This document shows positions 8,458-15,589 of a stretch of DNA of 33,441 nt, piece by piece; position 1 is the first letter of the stretch, and each line of letters starts with the position of its first letter. The DNA lies in contig JAILDR010000167.1 of the NCBI GenBank assembly GCA_024689285.1, positions 1 to 33,441 of the forward strand. The letters run 5' to 3'. The stretch is from Bacteroidales bacterium. GTDB taxonomy: Bacteria > Bacteroidota > Bacteroidia > Bacteroidales > F082. The notes under the pieces are model-generated. The model saw only the letters and a list, made by a program, of their open reading frames with translations, had not been told where the DNA came from and searched no databases. The translations under genes and the position numbers were made by a program.

Positions 8458-9203
8458 ATTTTTTCAATCCTCCTCAGTTTCTTCTTAAACCGGTTCTGCT
8501 TCACGTCGGGACGGGTCATGCAGGTGCCGATGCAATATTTGCTGATCTTGAAGGGGTGGATTCGCAATTCGAACAACACATCCTTCAACAGCGAACGGGC
8601 GCGACCGTCCTGCTTGAGTTCCATCACAGCGAGAGGGGCCATCGAGGCCGTTGTGCCGCTGCGCAGATTCTCGAAGTGCAGGTTGCAGTCGATGGTGAGG
8701 CGCTCTGTTTTCCCGTAGTTCACCAGGGTGAAACGGTCGAAGATGGTAACCAAATGCGGGCTCAAAGTGCCTACAGGATAAGGTTGCTTCTCAGCCAGAA
8801 AAGCAGCAGCCTCGGGATTGTCGATGATGTTGGGGACAGGTTCGACAACGATGCGTTTTTTCTTCGTGCGACCCTTGTTGTTCTTGTGCTTCACCTCACA
8901 GAAGGTCAGGTGGGAATCGACGTAAGTACGCACCCTCACTTTGTCGCGCACCAGATGGCGGTTGTGGTGGATGAGATACATCGTCAGGTCGGGCGTATCG
9001 TAATAGACCGTGCTGTAAGGCGACAGGCGGTTTCCCTCCACTTCCTGGGCATAGTAGGCATCGCAGATACGCGCAAGGATGTCGCGGAGCTGCTTTTCCG
9101 TCACCACATATTTAGTGTCGATGCGGTTCATCAGCTTCACGCCGCTCATCTCGTCGAGCGTGATGGGGTTCATGCCCTGCACTATGCCGAGGATTTCTTC
9201 CAT
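8448..9203 (-). CDS. VTC-domain polyphosphate polymerase-like protein
   Basis: The VTC catalytic domain is a tunnel-shaped (TTM-like) fold that in yeast builds polyphosphate from ATP. This 251-residue cytoplasmic protein has the charged residues that line such a tunnel: Arg27 and Lys31 in NRIDTKYVV, the RVRTY run (90-94), Glu103 and Lys105 in FCEVKHK, the basic stretch GRTKKKRIVVE (111-121), Arg157, Asp172 in LTIDCNL, Glu195 and Lys197 in VMELKQD, and SKY near the C-terminus (221-223). The length is that of stand-alone bacterial members. It follows the small exported protein with a six-base gap and precedes DUF4956. The substrate in bacteria is not certain: polyphosphate is the default guess, but another nucleotide-derived polymer is possible. 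Confidence 0.88.
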   Translation of the reverse strand: MEEILGIVQGMNPITLDEMSGVKLMNRIDTKYVVTEKQLRDILARICDAYYAQEVEGNRLSPYSTVYYDTPDLTMYLIHHNRHLVRDKVRVRTYVDSHLTFCEVKHKNNKGRTKKKRIVVEPVPNIIDNPEAAAFLAEKQPYPVGTLSPHLVTIFDRFTLVNYGKTERLTIDCNLHFENLRSGTTASMAPLAVMELKQDGRARSLLKDVLFELRIHPFKISKYCIGTCMTRPDVKQNRFKKKLRRIEKMRK

Positions 9204-9209
9204 CAGGCC

Positions 9210-9638
9210 TTATTTGGGTACATACTCAAAGGTCTTCACCGACTCCAGTTTCCCGTTCGGATAATAGTTGAGCTGACGCACCTTGGCGCCGTCTTCGTCA
9301 TATTCAAATTTGCGGATGCGCACCACCTTGTCGCGGTCGTTATACTCGATTTCGCGCACCACCTTGGCCGTGATGTCGCTGTCGGCGGGATACTCATACA
9401 CCACGCGCCACTTTTGGCCGTAGCTGGCATACTCGATTTCCTCAATCTTACGTCCATACTCGTCGTAAGTCGTCTTGCGGTCGAGGAAGGCGCGCTTGTC
9501 GCCGGCAGGGGTGTTCCACTCCTTCAGCACCATACCCTTTCGGTTTTCACGCTTGGCGATGGTGGCGTCAGAAACCGATTGTGCAAAAGCTCCGAAACCA
9601 ACCGTCAAAAGGGTCAATAAAACCAGTAACTTTTTCAT
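9210..9638 (-). CDS. small exported protein with YD/MORN-like repeats
   Basis: The protein has 142 residues with a clear signal peptide (MKKLLVLLTLLTVGFGAFAQ). The mature part holds short repeats of the type YDEYGRKIEEIEY, YNDRDKVVRIRKFEY and YYPNGKLESVKTFEY, as in the antiparallel strand repeats of MORN-like or RHS/YD proteins. I infer a periplasmic or outer-membrane-associated beta structure. It starts two bases after the stop of the lipoprotein gene and ends six bases before the VTC gene, so it is almost certainly in the same operon. I do not know its function; binding of a polyanion or a partner barrel would fit the context but is a guess. Confidence 0.75.
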   Translation of the reverse strand: MKKLLVLLTLLTVGFGAFAQSVSDATIAKRENRKGMVLKEWNTPAGDKRAFLDRKTTYDEYGRKIEEIEYASYGQKWRVVYEYPADSDITAKVVREIEYNDRDKVVRIRKFEYDEDGAKVRQLNYYPNGKLESVKTFEYVPK

Positions 9639-9640
9639 AT

Positions 9641-10357
9641 TTATACATTGATTATCACTTCAAACATCTCTTCAAGCGCAAAAATCATTCCAGCCTCGTC
9701 CACCGAAACGCTTTGGAAGACAAAATCCGGAATCTCCGTGTTAATGTCGTCCGAAACGGTGAAGACCTCATAGGCGCCAGGTTGCAGCTTTTGGAAAACA
9801 AACCAGCCGTCGGGGCCCACGCGGGTGTCGCTGAAGGGCAAGTCGTCGCCCGCCCTGCGGATATAGACGCGATGCTCACAAGCCCAGCCCTCGCCGCGAT
9901 AGCTGCCGTTGTGGTAATAGGTGGCGTGAACCTGTCCCATCACGAGGGATGTGCCGTAGGCTTTGCCGTCGTGGATATAAATCGTCGGCACTTGCGCTAC
10001 CGCACCGCGCGCCAACGTCACCGTCTCGCCCACCGCCACTTTCTCGCCTGAGGGCAAGGTGGAATAGGAGTAGACAGTATAGCTGCCTGGCAGCAGATAC
10101 TCAAACCGATACATTCCGTCGGCACCAGTCTCTACATCGTCGTTGAAGTAAACATCGTCACCATAGACGAGAAAGACATCCGTCTTGGCCGCAGCCATCG
10201 TGTCGGGCGTCAGGCTGAAGTCGTCGTCGGGGTGATGCACCAGTTTCACGAGACCTTGCACCGTACCTGTGCCGCCCTCACCCGGACCTTTGTTGCACGA
10301 AGGCAACAGCAGCATCGCGGCGACAAAGGTCATGAGTAGATGAAGAGTTTTGCTCAT
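9641..10357 (-). CDS. lipoprotein with two carboxypeptidase-regulatory-like domains
   Basis: The protein has 238 residues. The N-terminal signal ends in a lipobox (LLLPSC, Cys21) followed by Asn-Lys. Two similar beta-sandwich repeats follow, at about 31-120 and 138-222. Each has the pattern of a transthyretin-like or carboxypeptidase-regulatory-like domain: GADGMYRFEYLLPGSYTVYS in the first, GPDGWFVFQKLQPGAYEVFT in the second. Such domains usually serve as surface-exposed structural or binding modules. It is the first gene of the cassette ending in DUF2490, 50 bases after the marR gene; no TAnnTTTG box is visible in that gap, so it may be read through from the upstream genes. Its role is unknown. 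Confidence 0.72.
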   Translation of the reverse strand: MSKTLHLLMTFVAAMLLLPSCNKGPGEGGTGTVQGLVKLVHHPDDDFSLTPDTMAAAKTDVFLVYGDDVYFNDDVETGADGMYRFEYLLPGSYTVYSYSTLPSGEKVAVGETVTLARGAVAQVPTIYIHDGKAYGTSLVMGQVHATYYHNGSYRGEGWACEHRVYIRRAGDDLPFSDTRVGPDGWFVFQKLQPGAYEVFTVSDDINTEIPDFVFQSVSVDEAGMIFALEEMFEVIINV

Positions 10358-10407
10358 ATAATCAAGAGTTTGCTTTATTAGTTATCAACGGAAATCCTGC
10401 GGTATTA

Positions 10408-10854
10408 TTATTCAATTTTGGTGCCAAAGTCGCTGATGTTGCCGCAGACCTTCTTCAAGACGTCGACAAAAACCAGCACATCCTCCTCAGGAATGCCTTC
10501 GAGGGTACGGTTCATCGTCTCGATGGCCAACTGCTTGGTGGAGTCCTTGAGCGCCATACCCTCTTCGGTGACGACGATATTGTTCACGCGCCGGTCTTCT
10601 TTTGAAACAGAGCGCGTCACCAGTCCCTTTTTCTCCAGGTTGTCGACGAATTGCGTCACCGAGTTTTTGTCCTTTTGGATGATGTAGGCAATCTCCTGCT
10701 GGGTGAGCGTGCCCTCATTCCAGAGCGCGTCCATAACGAGATATTGCTCAGCCGTCAGGTTGACCCCATTCTTCTTGAAGACCTCAGCCAAATACTTCTT
10801 GAGCTTGCAATTCAAGATGTTGACGTAAACGCCAACTTGTTTTACGAGTATCAT
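10408..10854 (-). CDS. MarR family transcriptional regulator
   Basis: The protein has 148 residues. A winged helix-turn-helix occupies about 30-100: LTAEQYLVMDALWNEGTLTQ, then QEIAYIIQKDKNSVTQFVDN as the recognition region, and a wing with SKEDRRVNNIVVTEEG, the MarR signature Asp-Arg-Arg. Helices at both ends would form the dimer. It starts six bases after the stop of the alpha-oxoamine synthase gene, so it is cotranscribed with it and may control that gene, the divergent reductase or the lipoprotein cassette. The ligand is unknown. Confidence 0.88.
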   Translation of the reverse strand: MILVKQVGVYVNILNCKLKKYLAEVFKKNGVNLTAEQYLVMDALWNEGTLTQQEIAYIIQKDKNSVTQFVDNLEKKGLVTRSVSKEDRRVNNIVVTEEGMALKDSTKQLAIETMNRTLEGIPEEDVLVFVDVLKKVCGNISDFGTKIE

Positions 10855-10860
10855 AACGGT

Positions 10861-12120
10861 TTACTCTATCCGCATGTTCGGTATCTCAGTACCATCATAG
10901 TAACCGCGGCCGAGTTTCTCCCTGACTTCCTTAAAGGCGTTGAGGGTGTAGTTCACGTCGTCCATAGTGTGCGCCGCCGTCGGGATGATACGGAAGATAA
11001 TCATGCCCTTGGGAATGACAGGATAGGTGATGACCGAGCAGAAGATGCGGTAGTTCTCGCGCAAGTCCATAGCGATGTTGGTGGCTTGCACCACGTCGCC
11101 CTGCACGTGCACAGGCGTCACGCAGGCCTCGGCGGGGCCGATGTCGAAGCCCAAGTCGCGGAAGCCTTTCTGCAGGGCACGGGTCACTGTCCAAAGCTGT
11201 TTGCGAAGCGCATCACCCTCAGCACTACGGATGATTTCCAAACGCTTCTCGCAGCCTTCCACGATGGCTAACGGCAAACTCTTGGCATACATCTGGGAGC
11301 GCATATTATAACGCAGATACTCAATCACATATTTCGGGCCAGCCACAAAGCCACCGATGATGGCCATTGCCTTTGCGTAAGCACCGATGTAAATGTCGAT
11401 ATCATCCATCACGCCGAAATGCTCGGAGGTGCCGCGTCCTGTAGGTCCCATCACACCGAAACCGTGGGCATCGTCAATAAGGATGCGGAAACTGTACTTT
11501 TTCTTCAGGGCCACAATGCCGGCGAGGTCGCCCAAAGCCCCCGTCATTCCGTAGACACCCTCGGTGATGACCAGGATGCCGCCTCCCGTCTTTGCCACAA
11601 CTTCAGTGGCGACCTTCAGCTTCTTCTCCAAGTCTTCCATATTATTGTGGCGGTATTTGTACTTGTTGCCAATATGCAGCCGAATGCCGTCGAGCAGGCA
11701 GGCGTGAGCCTCGTTGTCATAAACGATGACATCATGAGGAGAAGTCAGGGTATCAATGGTCGACACAATGCCCTGATATCCAAAGTTGAAAAGATAGGCA
11801 GCTTCTTTCTTCTCGAAGTCGGCCAGCTCATGCTCGAAATGCTCGTGCATGCGCGTGTGACCCGTCATCATGCGGGCACCCATCGGAGCAGCGAGGCCAT
11901 ATTTGGCGGCGGCTTCGGCATCCACACGGCGAATCTCGGGGTGATTGGCCAAACCCAAATAGTTGTTCAAGCTCCAGCAGAGCACTTCCCTGCCGTCAAA
12001 AGTCATGCGGGGTCCCATCTCGCCTTCCAAGCGCGGAAATGCGAAATATCCGTCAGCGCGTTCGCGGTACTGCCCTATCGGGCCACCGGAATCCTTTGAT
12101 ATTCGTTCAAATATATCCAT
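10861..12120 (-). CDS. PLP-dependent alpha-oxoamine synthase, probable serine palmitoyltransferase
   Basis: Enzymes of this family condense an amino acid with an acyl-CoA. The protein has 419 residues from the ATG at 12120; an upstream ATG at 12189 would add 23 poorly conserved residues. Visible motifs are SLNNYLGLANHP (50-61), His139 in DNEAHACLLDG, which would stack on PLP, Asp217 and His219 in LIDDAHGFGVMG, and the PLP lysine Lys250 in GAYAKAMAIIGGF. Relatives include serine palmitoyltransferase, 2-amino-3-ketobutyrate CoA ligase and 8-amino-7-oxononanoate synthase. I favour serine palmitoyltransferase because a ketosphinganine-reductase-like gene is divergent to it and Bacteroidales make sphingolipids, and because no biotin or threonine-catabolism gene is near. 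The motifs alone do not settle the substrate. Confidence 0.72.
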   Translation of the reverse strand: MDIFERISKDSGGPIGQYRERADGYFAFPRLEGEMGPRMTFDGREVLCWSLNNYLGLANHPEIRRVDAEAAAKYGLAAPMGARMMTGHTRMHEHFEHELADFEKKEAAYLFNFGYQGIVSTIDTLTSPHDVIVYDNEAHACLLDGIRLHIGNKYKYRHNNMEDLEKKLKVATEVVAKTGGGILVITEGVYGMTGALGDLAGIVALKKKYSFRILIDDAHGFGVMGPTGRGTSEHFGVMDDIDIYIGAYAKAMAIIGGFVAGPKYVIEYLRYNMRSQMYAKSLPLAIVEGCEKRLEIIRSAEGDALRKQLWTVTRALQKGFRDLGFDIGPAEACVTPVHVQGDVVQATNIAMDLRENYRIFCSVITYPVIPKGMIIFRIIPTAAHTMDDVNYTLNAFKEVREKLGRGYYDGTEIPNMRIE

Positions 12121-12199
12121 ATTTAGTTGATGTTGATAGTTTTCAGTTGGTAGTTGGAGGGCTGTCACATCGTGGCTGCCGCAATGCAATAATGAGCCA

Positions 12200-12207
12200 C
12201 AAAAATA
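12200..12207 (-). promoter_or_regulatory. -7 box for the alpha-oxoamine synthase gene
   Basis: TATTTTTG on the minus strand gives a leader of about 75 bases before the ATG at 12120. It also places the upstream ATG at 12189 very near the transcription start. It lies back to back with the box of the divergent reductase gene. Confidence 0.4.
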
Positions 12208-12246
12208 GTAAATATATTGATTATCCTAGCGTCAAGAATTTATTTT

Positions 12247-12255
12247 TATCTTTGC
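12247..12255 (+). promoter_or_regulatory. -7 box for the short-chain reductase gene
   Basis: TATCTTTGC fits TAnnTTTG and would start transcription about 15 bases before the ATG at 12274. This argues against the longer frame that opens upstream. Confidence 0.55.
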
Positions 12256-12273
12256 GGCCCAAATAAGCACACC

Positions 12274-13065
12274 ATGTTAAACCTGAAAGGAAAAACAGCA
12301 CTCATCACCGGCGGCGGCACCGGCATCGGACGCAGCATTGCCCTGCATCTTGCCCAGGAAGGATGCCATCTTGTGCTGACAGGATTGGGAATCAATGATT
12401 TGGAAAGCGTCAAAGCCGAATGCGAAACCTACGGCGTGCATGCCTACGCCACCGAGACACAACTTGACGACTACGCTTCCATCGACCGTCTCTACGACTA
12501 TGTGGTTTCCAACCATTTGAGCATCGACCTCTTCGTGCTCAACGCGGGTATCTCACAGCGCGAGAAAGCCCTCGACACCGACATCAGCGTGGATGAGAAA
12601 ATCCTGAAAATTGACTTCCTCAGCGGGGTGTATCTCGTCAAGAAGTTCAAGGAAATGATTCTCTCCAAGGAGCATGTGCAGTTCAGCGTGACCACTTCCC
12701 TGTCGGGCTTGTTTGGCTTCCCGCTGCGATCGGCTTATTGTGCCGCAAAACACGCCTTGTTCGGCTTCTATGAATCACTGGAACTGGAATACGACAACAT
12801 CAACGTCACCTTCCTCATCCCCGGGCGCATCAACACGCAAATCAGCAAGAGCGCCCTGCACGGCGACGGTACAGCCCACGCCAAGATGGACGCGGGGCAG
12901 GCCAACGGCCTCGATGTGGACCAATGCGGTGCCATTGCCGTTCGCGCCATCAAGCGGCAGAAGCACCGCAAACTCATCGGCCGTTCAGAACTACTGATGG
13001 CCTATATCCACAAATACTGCTTACCTTTGTATTATAAACTATCGAGAAAAATATCAGCGACATAA
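12274..13065 (+). CDS. short-chain dehydrogenase/reductase, candidate 3-ketosphinganine reductase
   Basis: The protein has 263 residues. The Rossmann nucleotide motif TGGGTGIG is at 12-19, the NAG motif at 90-92, and the catalytic residues are Ser142 (TTSLSG), Tyr155 and Lys159 (SAYCAAKHA). It is a classical SDR of the DHRS7-like type with a basic, hydrophobic C-terminus (KYCLPLYYKLSRKISAT) that could sit on a membrane. The start is the ATG just after the -7 box at 12247; a longer frame from 12217 would begin before that box. It is divergent to a probable serine palmitoyltransferase, whose product, 3-ketosphinganine, must be reduced by an enzyme of this kind. The substrate is inferred from context. 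Confidence 0.75.
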   Translation: MLNLKGKTALITGGGTGIGRSIALHLAQEGCHLVLTGLGINDLESVKAECETYGVHAYATETQLDDYASIDRLYDYVVSNHLSIDLFVLNAGISQREKALDTDISVDEKILKIDFLSGVYLVKKFKEMILSKEHVQFSVTTSLSGLFGFPLRSAYCAAKHALFGFYESLELEYDNINVTFLIPGRINTQISKSALHGDGTAHAKMDAGQANGLDVDQCGAIAVRAIKRQKHRKLIGRSELLMAYIHKYCLPLYYKLSRKISAT

Positions 13066-13072
13066 GGTGGCA

Positions 13073-13147
13073 ATTAGCCATTAGCCATTAGCCGTTAGCA
13101 CAACAGCTTGCAAGCTAATAGCTAATAGCTAACAGCTAACAGCCAAT
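13073..13147. repeat. inverted heptamer arrays around a 12-bp palindrome
   Basis: ATTAGCC occurs three times in tandem (13073-13093), then GTTAGCA. After a short gap comes the perfect palindrome AGCTTGCAAGCT (13105-13116), and then GCTAATA twice and GCTAACA twice (13114-13141), ending GCCAAT. Left and right units are reverse complements in outline, so the whole 75 bases could fold back. It fills the gap between the reductase gene and the VOC gene and has the same plan as 6378-6526. Confidence 0.8.
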
Positions 13148-13170
13148 CTTGAAATAATAAATCTTCAAAT

Positions 13171-14238
13171 ATGAAATCAAAAGTAATCTGCGGCATACAG
13201 CAAGTGGGCATCGGCGTGAACGACTTCGTCGAAGCCTGGAAATGGTATTATGACAACTTCGGCTTCGAAATCAAAATCGTCGACGACGAAGGCGTAGCAG
13301 AGCGCATGCTCCCCTATACGGGCGGCAAGCCCCAGCCACGTCGTTCGGGCATCGCCGTCAACATTCGCGGTGGCGGCGGCTTCGAGATATGGCAGCCCAA
13401 AGGCCGCGAGCTCAACTACCTGAAAGAGCCTGTCAGGCTGGGCGACTTAGGCATCCTTATCGCCAAAATCAAGACACCCGACATCAAGGCGGCCTACAAC
13501 ACCTTTATTAATAAGGGTCTCGATGTCATCAGCGAAATCATGACCTCGCCCACGAGCTACCGTCATTTCTTCATGAAAGACCCCTACGGCAACCTCTTCC
13601 AAGTGGAGGAAGACGACTACGTCTTCGTCGACGAAAAGAAGACCACAGGCGGTGCCAACGGTGCCGTCATTGGTGTCAGCGACATCGAGCGTTCACTCCC
13701 TTTCTACACCCGACTCTTAGACTACGACAAGGTGGTCTTCGACCAGAAAGGTGTCTTCGACGACTTGCAGGCTCTGCCCGGCGGCGAGTGCCTTCTGCGT
13801 CGCGTCATCCTGAAACGCTCCAAGCCTATCGAGGGACCATTGAGCCGCATCATGGGCACCTCGCATCTTGAGCTGATCCAAAATCTTGACAGTCCCGGAA
13901 AGAAGCTCTACGAAGGCCGTTATTGGGGCGACCCGGGCTTCATCCACCTCTGCTTCGATGTGCGCAACATGGAGGCCGTCAAGGTGCAGGCTGAGGCTAT
14001 GGGGCATCCTTTCGTATGCGACAGTGGTGCCGACTTCGATATGGGCGACGCCAACGGCCATTTCACTTACGTAGAAGACCCCGATGGCACCCTCATCGAG
14101 TTTGTAGAGACATTCAGGATTCCCATCAACAAGAAGATAGGCCTCTATCTCAACCTCGCCAAAAAGGACGATTACAAACCCTTGAAGATACTGAAGCTGC
14201 TGCGTTACGCTAAAGTGAAGAGAGAAGACATCAAGTAA
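13171..14238 (+). CDS. two-domain VOC (glyoxalase/dioxygenase superfamily) protein
   Basis: The protein has 355 residues with two vicinal-oxygen-chelate domains, about 1-155 and 160-310. Each is made of paired beta-alpha-beta-beta-beta units: GIGVNDFVEAWKWYYDNFGF and FFMKDPYGNLFQVEED in the first, IGVSDIERSLPFYTRLLDYD, GFIHLCFDV and YVEDPDGTLIEFVE in the second. Metal ligands would be His and Glu in those last segments. The two-domain layout resembles 4-hydroxyphenylpyruvate dioxygenase and extradiol enzymes, but the characteristic HPPD C-terminus is not evident. A basic C-terminal tail (RIPINKKIGLYLNLAKKDD) follows. It is the second gene of a pair with the reductase, so it may act on a related lipid or oxidised intermediate. 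The reaction is unknown. Confidence 0.8.
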   Translation: MKSKVICGIQQVGIGVNDFVEAWKWYYDNFGFEIKIVDDEGVAERMLPYTGGKPQPRRSGIAVNIRGGGGFEIWQPKGRELNYLKEPVRLGDLGILIAKIKTPDIKAAYNTFINKGLDVISEIMTSPTSYRHFFMKDPYGNLFQVEEDDYVFVDEKKTTGGANGAVIGVSDIERSLPFYTRLLDYDKVVFDQKGVFDDLQALPGGECLLRRVILKRSKPIEGPLSRIMGTSHLELIQNLDSPGKKLYEGRYWGDPGFIHLCFDVRNMEAVKVQAEAMGHPFVCDSGADFDMGDANGHFTYVEDPDGTLIEFVETFRIPINKKIGLYLNLAKKDDYKPLKILKLLRYAKVKREDIK

Positions 14239-14244
14239 TATAAC

Positions 14245-14280
14245 ACAAAAGCAGCCGACCCTAAGGCCAGCTGCTTTTGT
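14245..14280. terminator. bidirectional terminator between convergent genes
   Basis: ACAAAAGCAGC (14245-14255) pairs perfectly with GCTGCTTTTGT (14270-14280) around a 14-base loop. It separates the VOC gene (plus) from the skp gene (minus) and carries A/T-rich stem ends on both sides. Confidence 0.75.
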
Positions 14281-14299
14281 TGATATAAAGACCACTTTC

Positions 14300-14815
14300 T
14301 TACTTGAGGCCCAATTTGGCTTTCACGTCCTTGGTGGCATCAATGGCATCGTCGCTGACATAGACAGCAGCACCGGTGGCAAGATCAAGCATATAGGTGT
14401 AGCCCTTCTCCTTACCCACCGCGTTGATAGCGGTCTGAATCTTGTCGAGGATGGGCTTCAGCAACTCGGCGCGCTTATTCTCGAATTCCGATTCGGCATT
14501 GCTCTGGAACTGTTGGATACGGTTCTGGATATCGATGATTTCCTTTTCCTTTGATTGTTTCACCAGGTTCGACATAGTGGTTTGGTTGGCCTCATAGTCC
14601 TGCATTTTGGTCTGATACTCCTGGGCCATAGTCTGCAACTGGCTCTGAAGTTCACCATAGTACTTCTCCAAATCCTTCTCGGCCTTAGCTTTGTCGGGCA
14701 TAGCATCAAGAATTTCAGCTGTGTTGACGTGTGCGATTTTCACTTGAGCCTGGGCCATACCGCTCATCACGAAGAGGGCAATACCCAAGAACATTACTCT
14801 GAATAATTTCTTCAT
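14300..14815 (-). CDS. periplasmic chaperone OmpH/Skp family, second copy
   Basis: Skp-type chaperones hold unfolded outer-membrane proteins in the periplasm until the Bam complex takes them. The protein has 171 residues with a signal peptide (MKKLFRVMFLGIALFVMSG, cleavage near AQAQ). The body strand motif is KIAHVNTAEILDAMPD, followed by two long charged helices (about 45-125) and a closing GYTYMLDLATGAAVYVS. It is the last of the bamA-skp-skp run. A -7 box at 14864 suggests it can also be transcribed separately from its paralogue. Confidence 0.9.
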   Translation of the reverse strand: MKKLFRVMFLGIALFVMSGMAQAQVKIAHVNTAEILDAMPDKAKAEKDLEKYYGELQSQLQTMAQEYQTKMQDYEANQTTMSNLVKQSKEKEIIDIQNRIQQFQSNAESEFENKRAELLKPILDKIQTAINAVGKEKGYTYMLDLATGAAVYVSDDAIDATKDVKAKLGLK

Positions 14816-14863
14816 TTTATTGATTTTTAATAATTTAACTAATTTTTACTTTGCAATCGAGCG

Positions 14864-14872
14864 GCAAAGATA
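14864..14872 (-). promoter_or_regulatory. -7 box for the second skp gene
   Basis: TATCTTTGC on the minus strand lies about 50 bases before the ATG at 14815, in the 90-base gap between the two skp genes. GAGCG and CGCTC arms flank it (14858-14891), so a partly paired hairpin overlaps the box. Confidence 0.5.
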
Positions 14873-14905
14873 GGAATAATCTTCGCTCGTTAGGTGGAAT
14901 TGAGC

Positions 14906-15535
14906 TTATTTTTTGGGTTTAGGATTGTTGCCACCGCCCGTGCTTGGAGCTGCACTGGCTTTCTTGCGGTCCTCGCGGCGCACGGTCTGCATGACATTGC
15001 CGAGTTGGTCGAGCACATCGTCGCTGACATCATTCTTGTCGCTGGCATACAGGACAGAAGTACCCGAAGCCAAGTCGAGAATGAAGCCGTAGTTCTTGTT
15101 CAGAGCCAGTTCCTTCATAGCGGTGTAGACTTTCTCCTGGATGGGTTGAATCAGTTCCGTGCGTTTTTGGTAGAGCAAGCCCTCTGAACCGAAGTATTGC
15201 ATCTGCAGATTCTTGGCTTCCTGCTCCTTAGCGACAATAGCCTGTTCGCGTGCGCGTTTCTGGTCTTCAGATAGGAGCAGCATCTCGGTTTGGTACTTGC
15301 TGTACATCTCCTCCACTTTGTCGTATACGGCTTTCACCTCACGTTGCCATTTTTCCGACATTGTGTTCAGTTCCTCTTGGGCATCGCCGTATTCGGGAAT
15401 ATTGGCCATAATGTATTCCGAATCGACGTAAACAATCTTCTGCGAGCCGCCACCCAGCAGTTGGGCCTGTGCGCTCATCATGCCGCAAACCAATGCTGCG
15501 GTCAGGGCTAAAGTTTTCAATGCTTTCATTTTCAT
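14906..15535 (-). CDS. periplasmic chaperone OmpH/Skp family, first copy
   Basis: The protein has 209 residues with a signal peptide (MKMKALKTLALTAALVCGM, cleavage near AQAQ). It has the same plan as its neighbour: KIVYVDSEYIMANIPEYGDA, a coiled-coil pair of helices (about 50-135) and GFILDLASGTSVLYAS near the end. The extra C-terminal tail (RREDRKKASAAPSTGGG) is disordered and basic, and the second copy lacks it. It lies about 50 bases downstream of bamA and forms the outer-membrane protein assembly group with it. The two copies probably mix or specialise in trimers. Confidence 0.9.
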   Translation of the reverse strand: MKMKALKTLALTAALVCGMMSAQAQLLGGGSQKIVYVDSEYIMANIPEYGDAQEELNTMSEKWQREVKAVYDKVEEMYSKYQTEMLLLSEDQKRAREQAIVAKEQEAKNLQMQYFGSEGLLYQKRTELIQPIQEKVYTAMKELALNKNYGFILDLASGTSVLYASDKNDVSDDVLDQLGNVMQTVRREDRKKASAAPSTGGGNNPKPKK

Positions 15536-15581
15536 ATTTGCGTTGTTCTGTTTTGTTCCTTACTATTATCAATAATCATTC

Positions 15582-15589
15582 CAAAATTA
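15582..15589 (-). promoter_or_regulatory. possible -7 box before the first skp gene
   Basis: TAATTTTG on the minus strand overlaps the stop of bamA and would give a leader of about 40 bases. The region is AT-rich, so this may be chance. Confidence 0.3.

Noticed and set aside
8556..9620. A 354-codon plus-strand open frame
   Set aside because: It lies antisense to the VTC gene and the small exported protein gene, both well supported; its peptide is rich in His and Val, as expected for a shadow frame.
12121..12189. An earlier start for the alpha-oxoamine synthase
   Set aside because: The extra 23 residues have no family similarity, and the ATG at 12120 begins the conserved MDIFERISKD segment.
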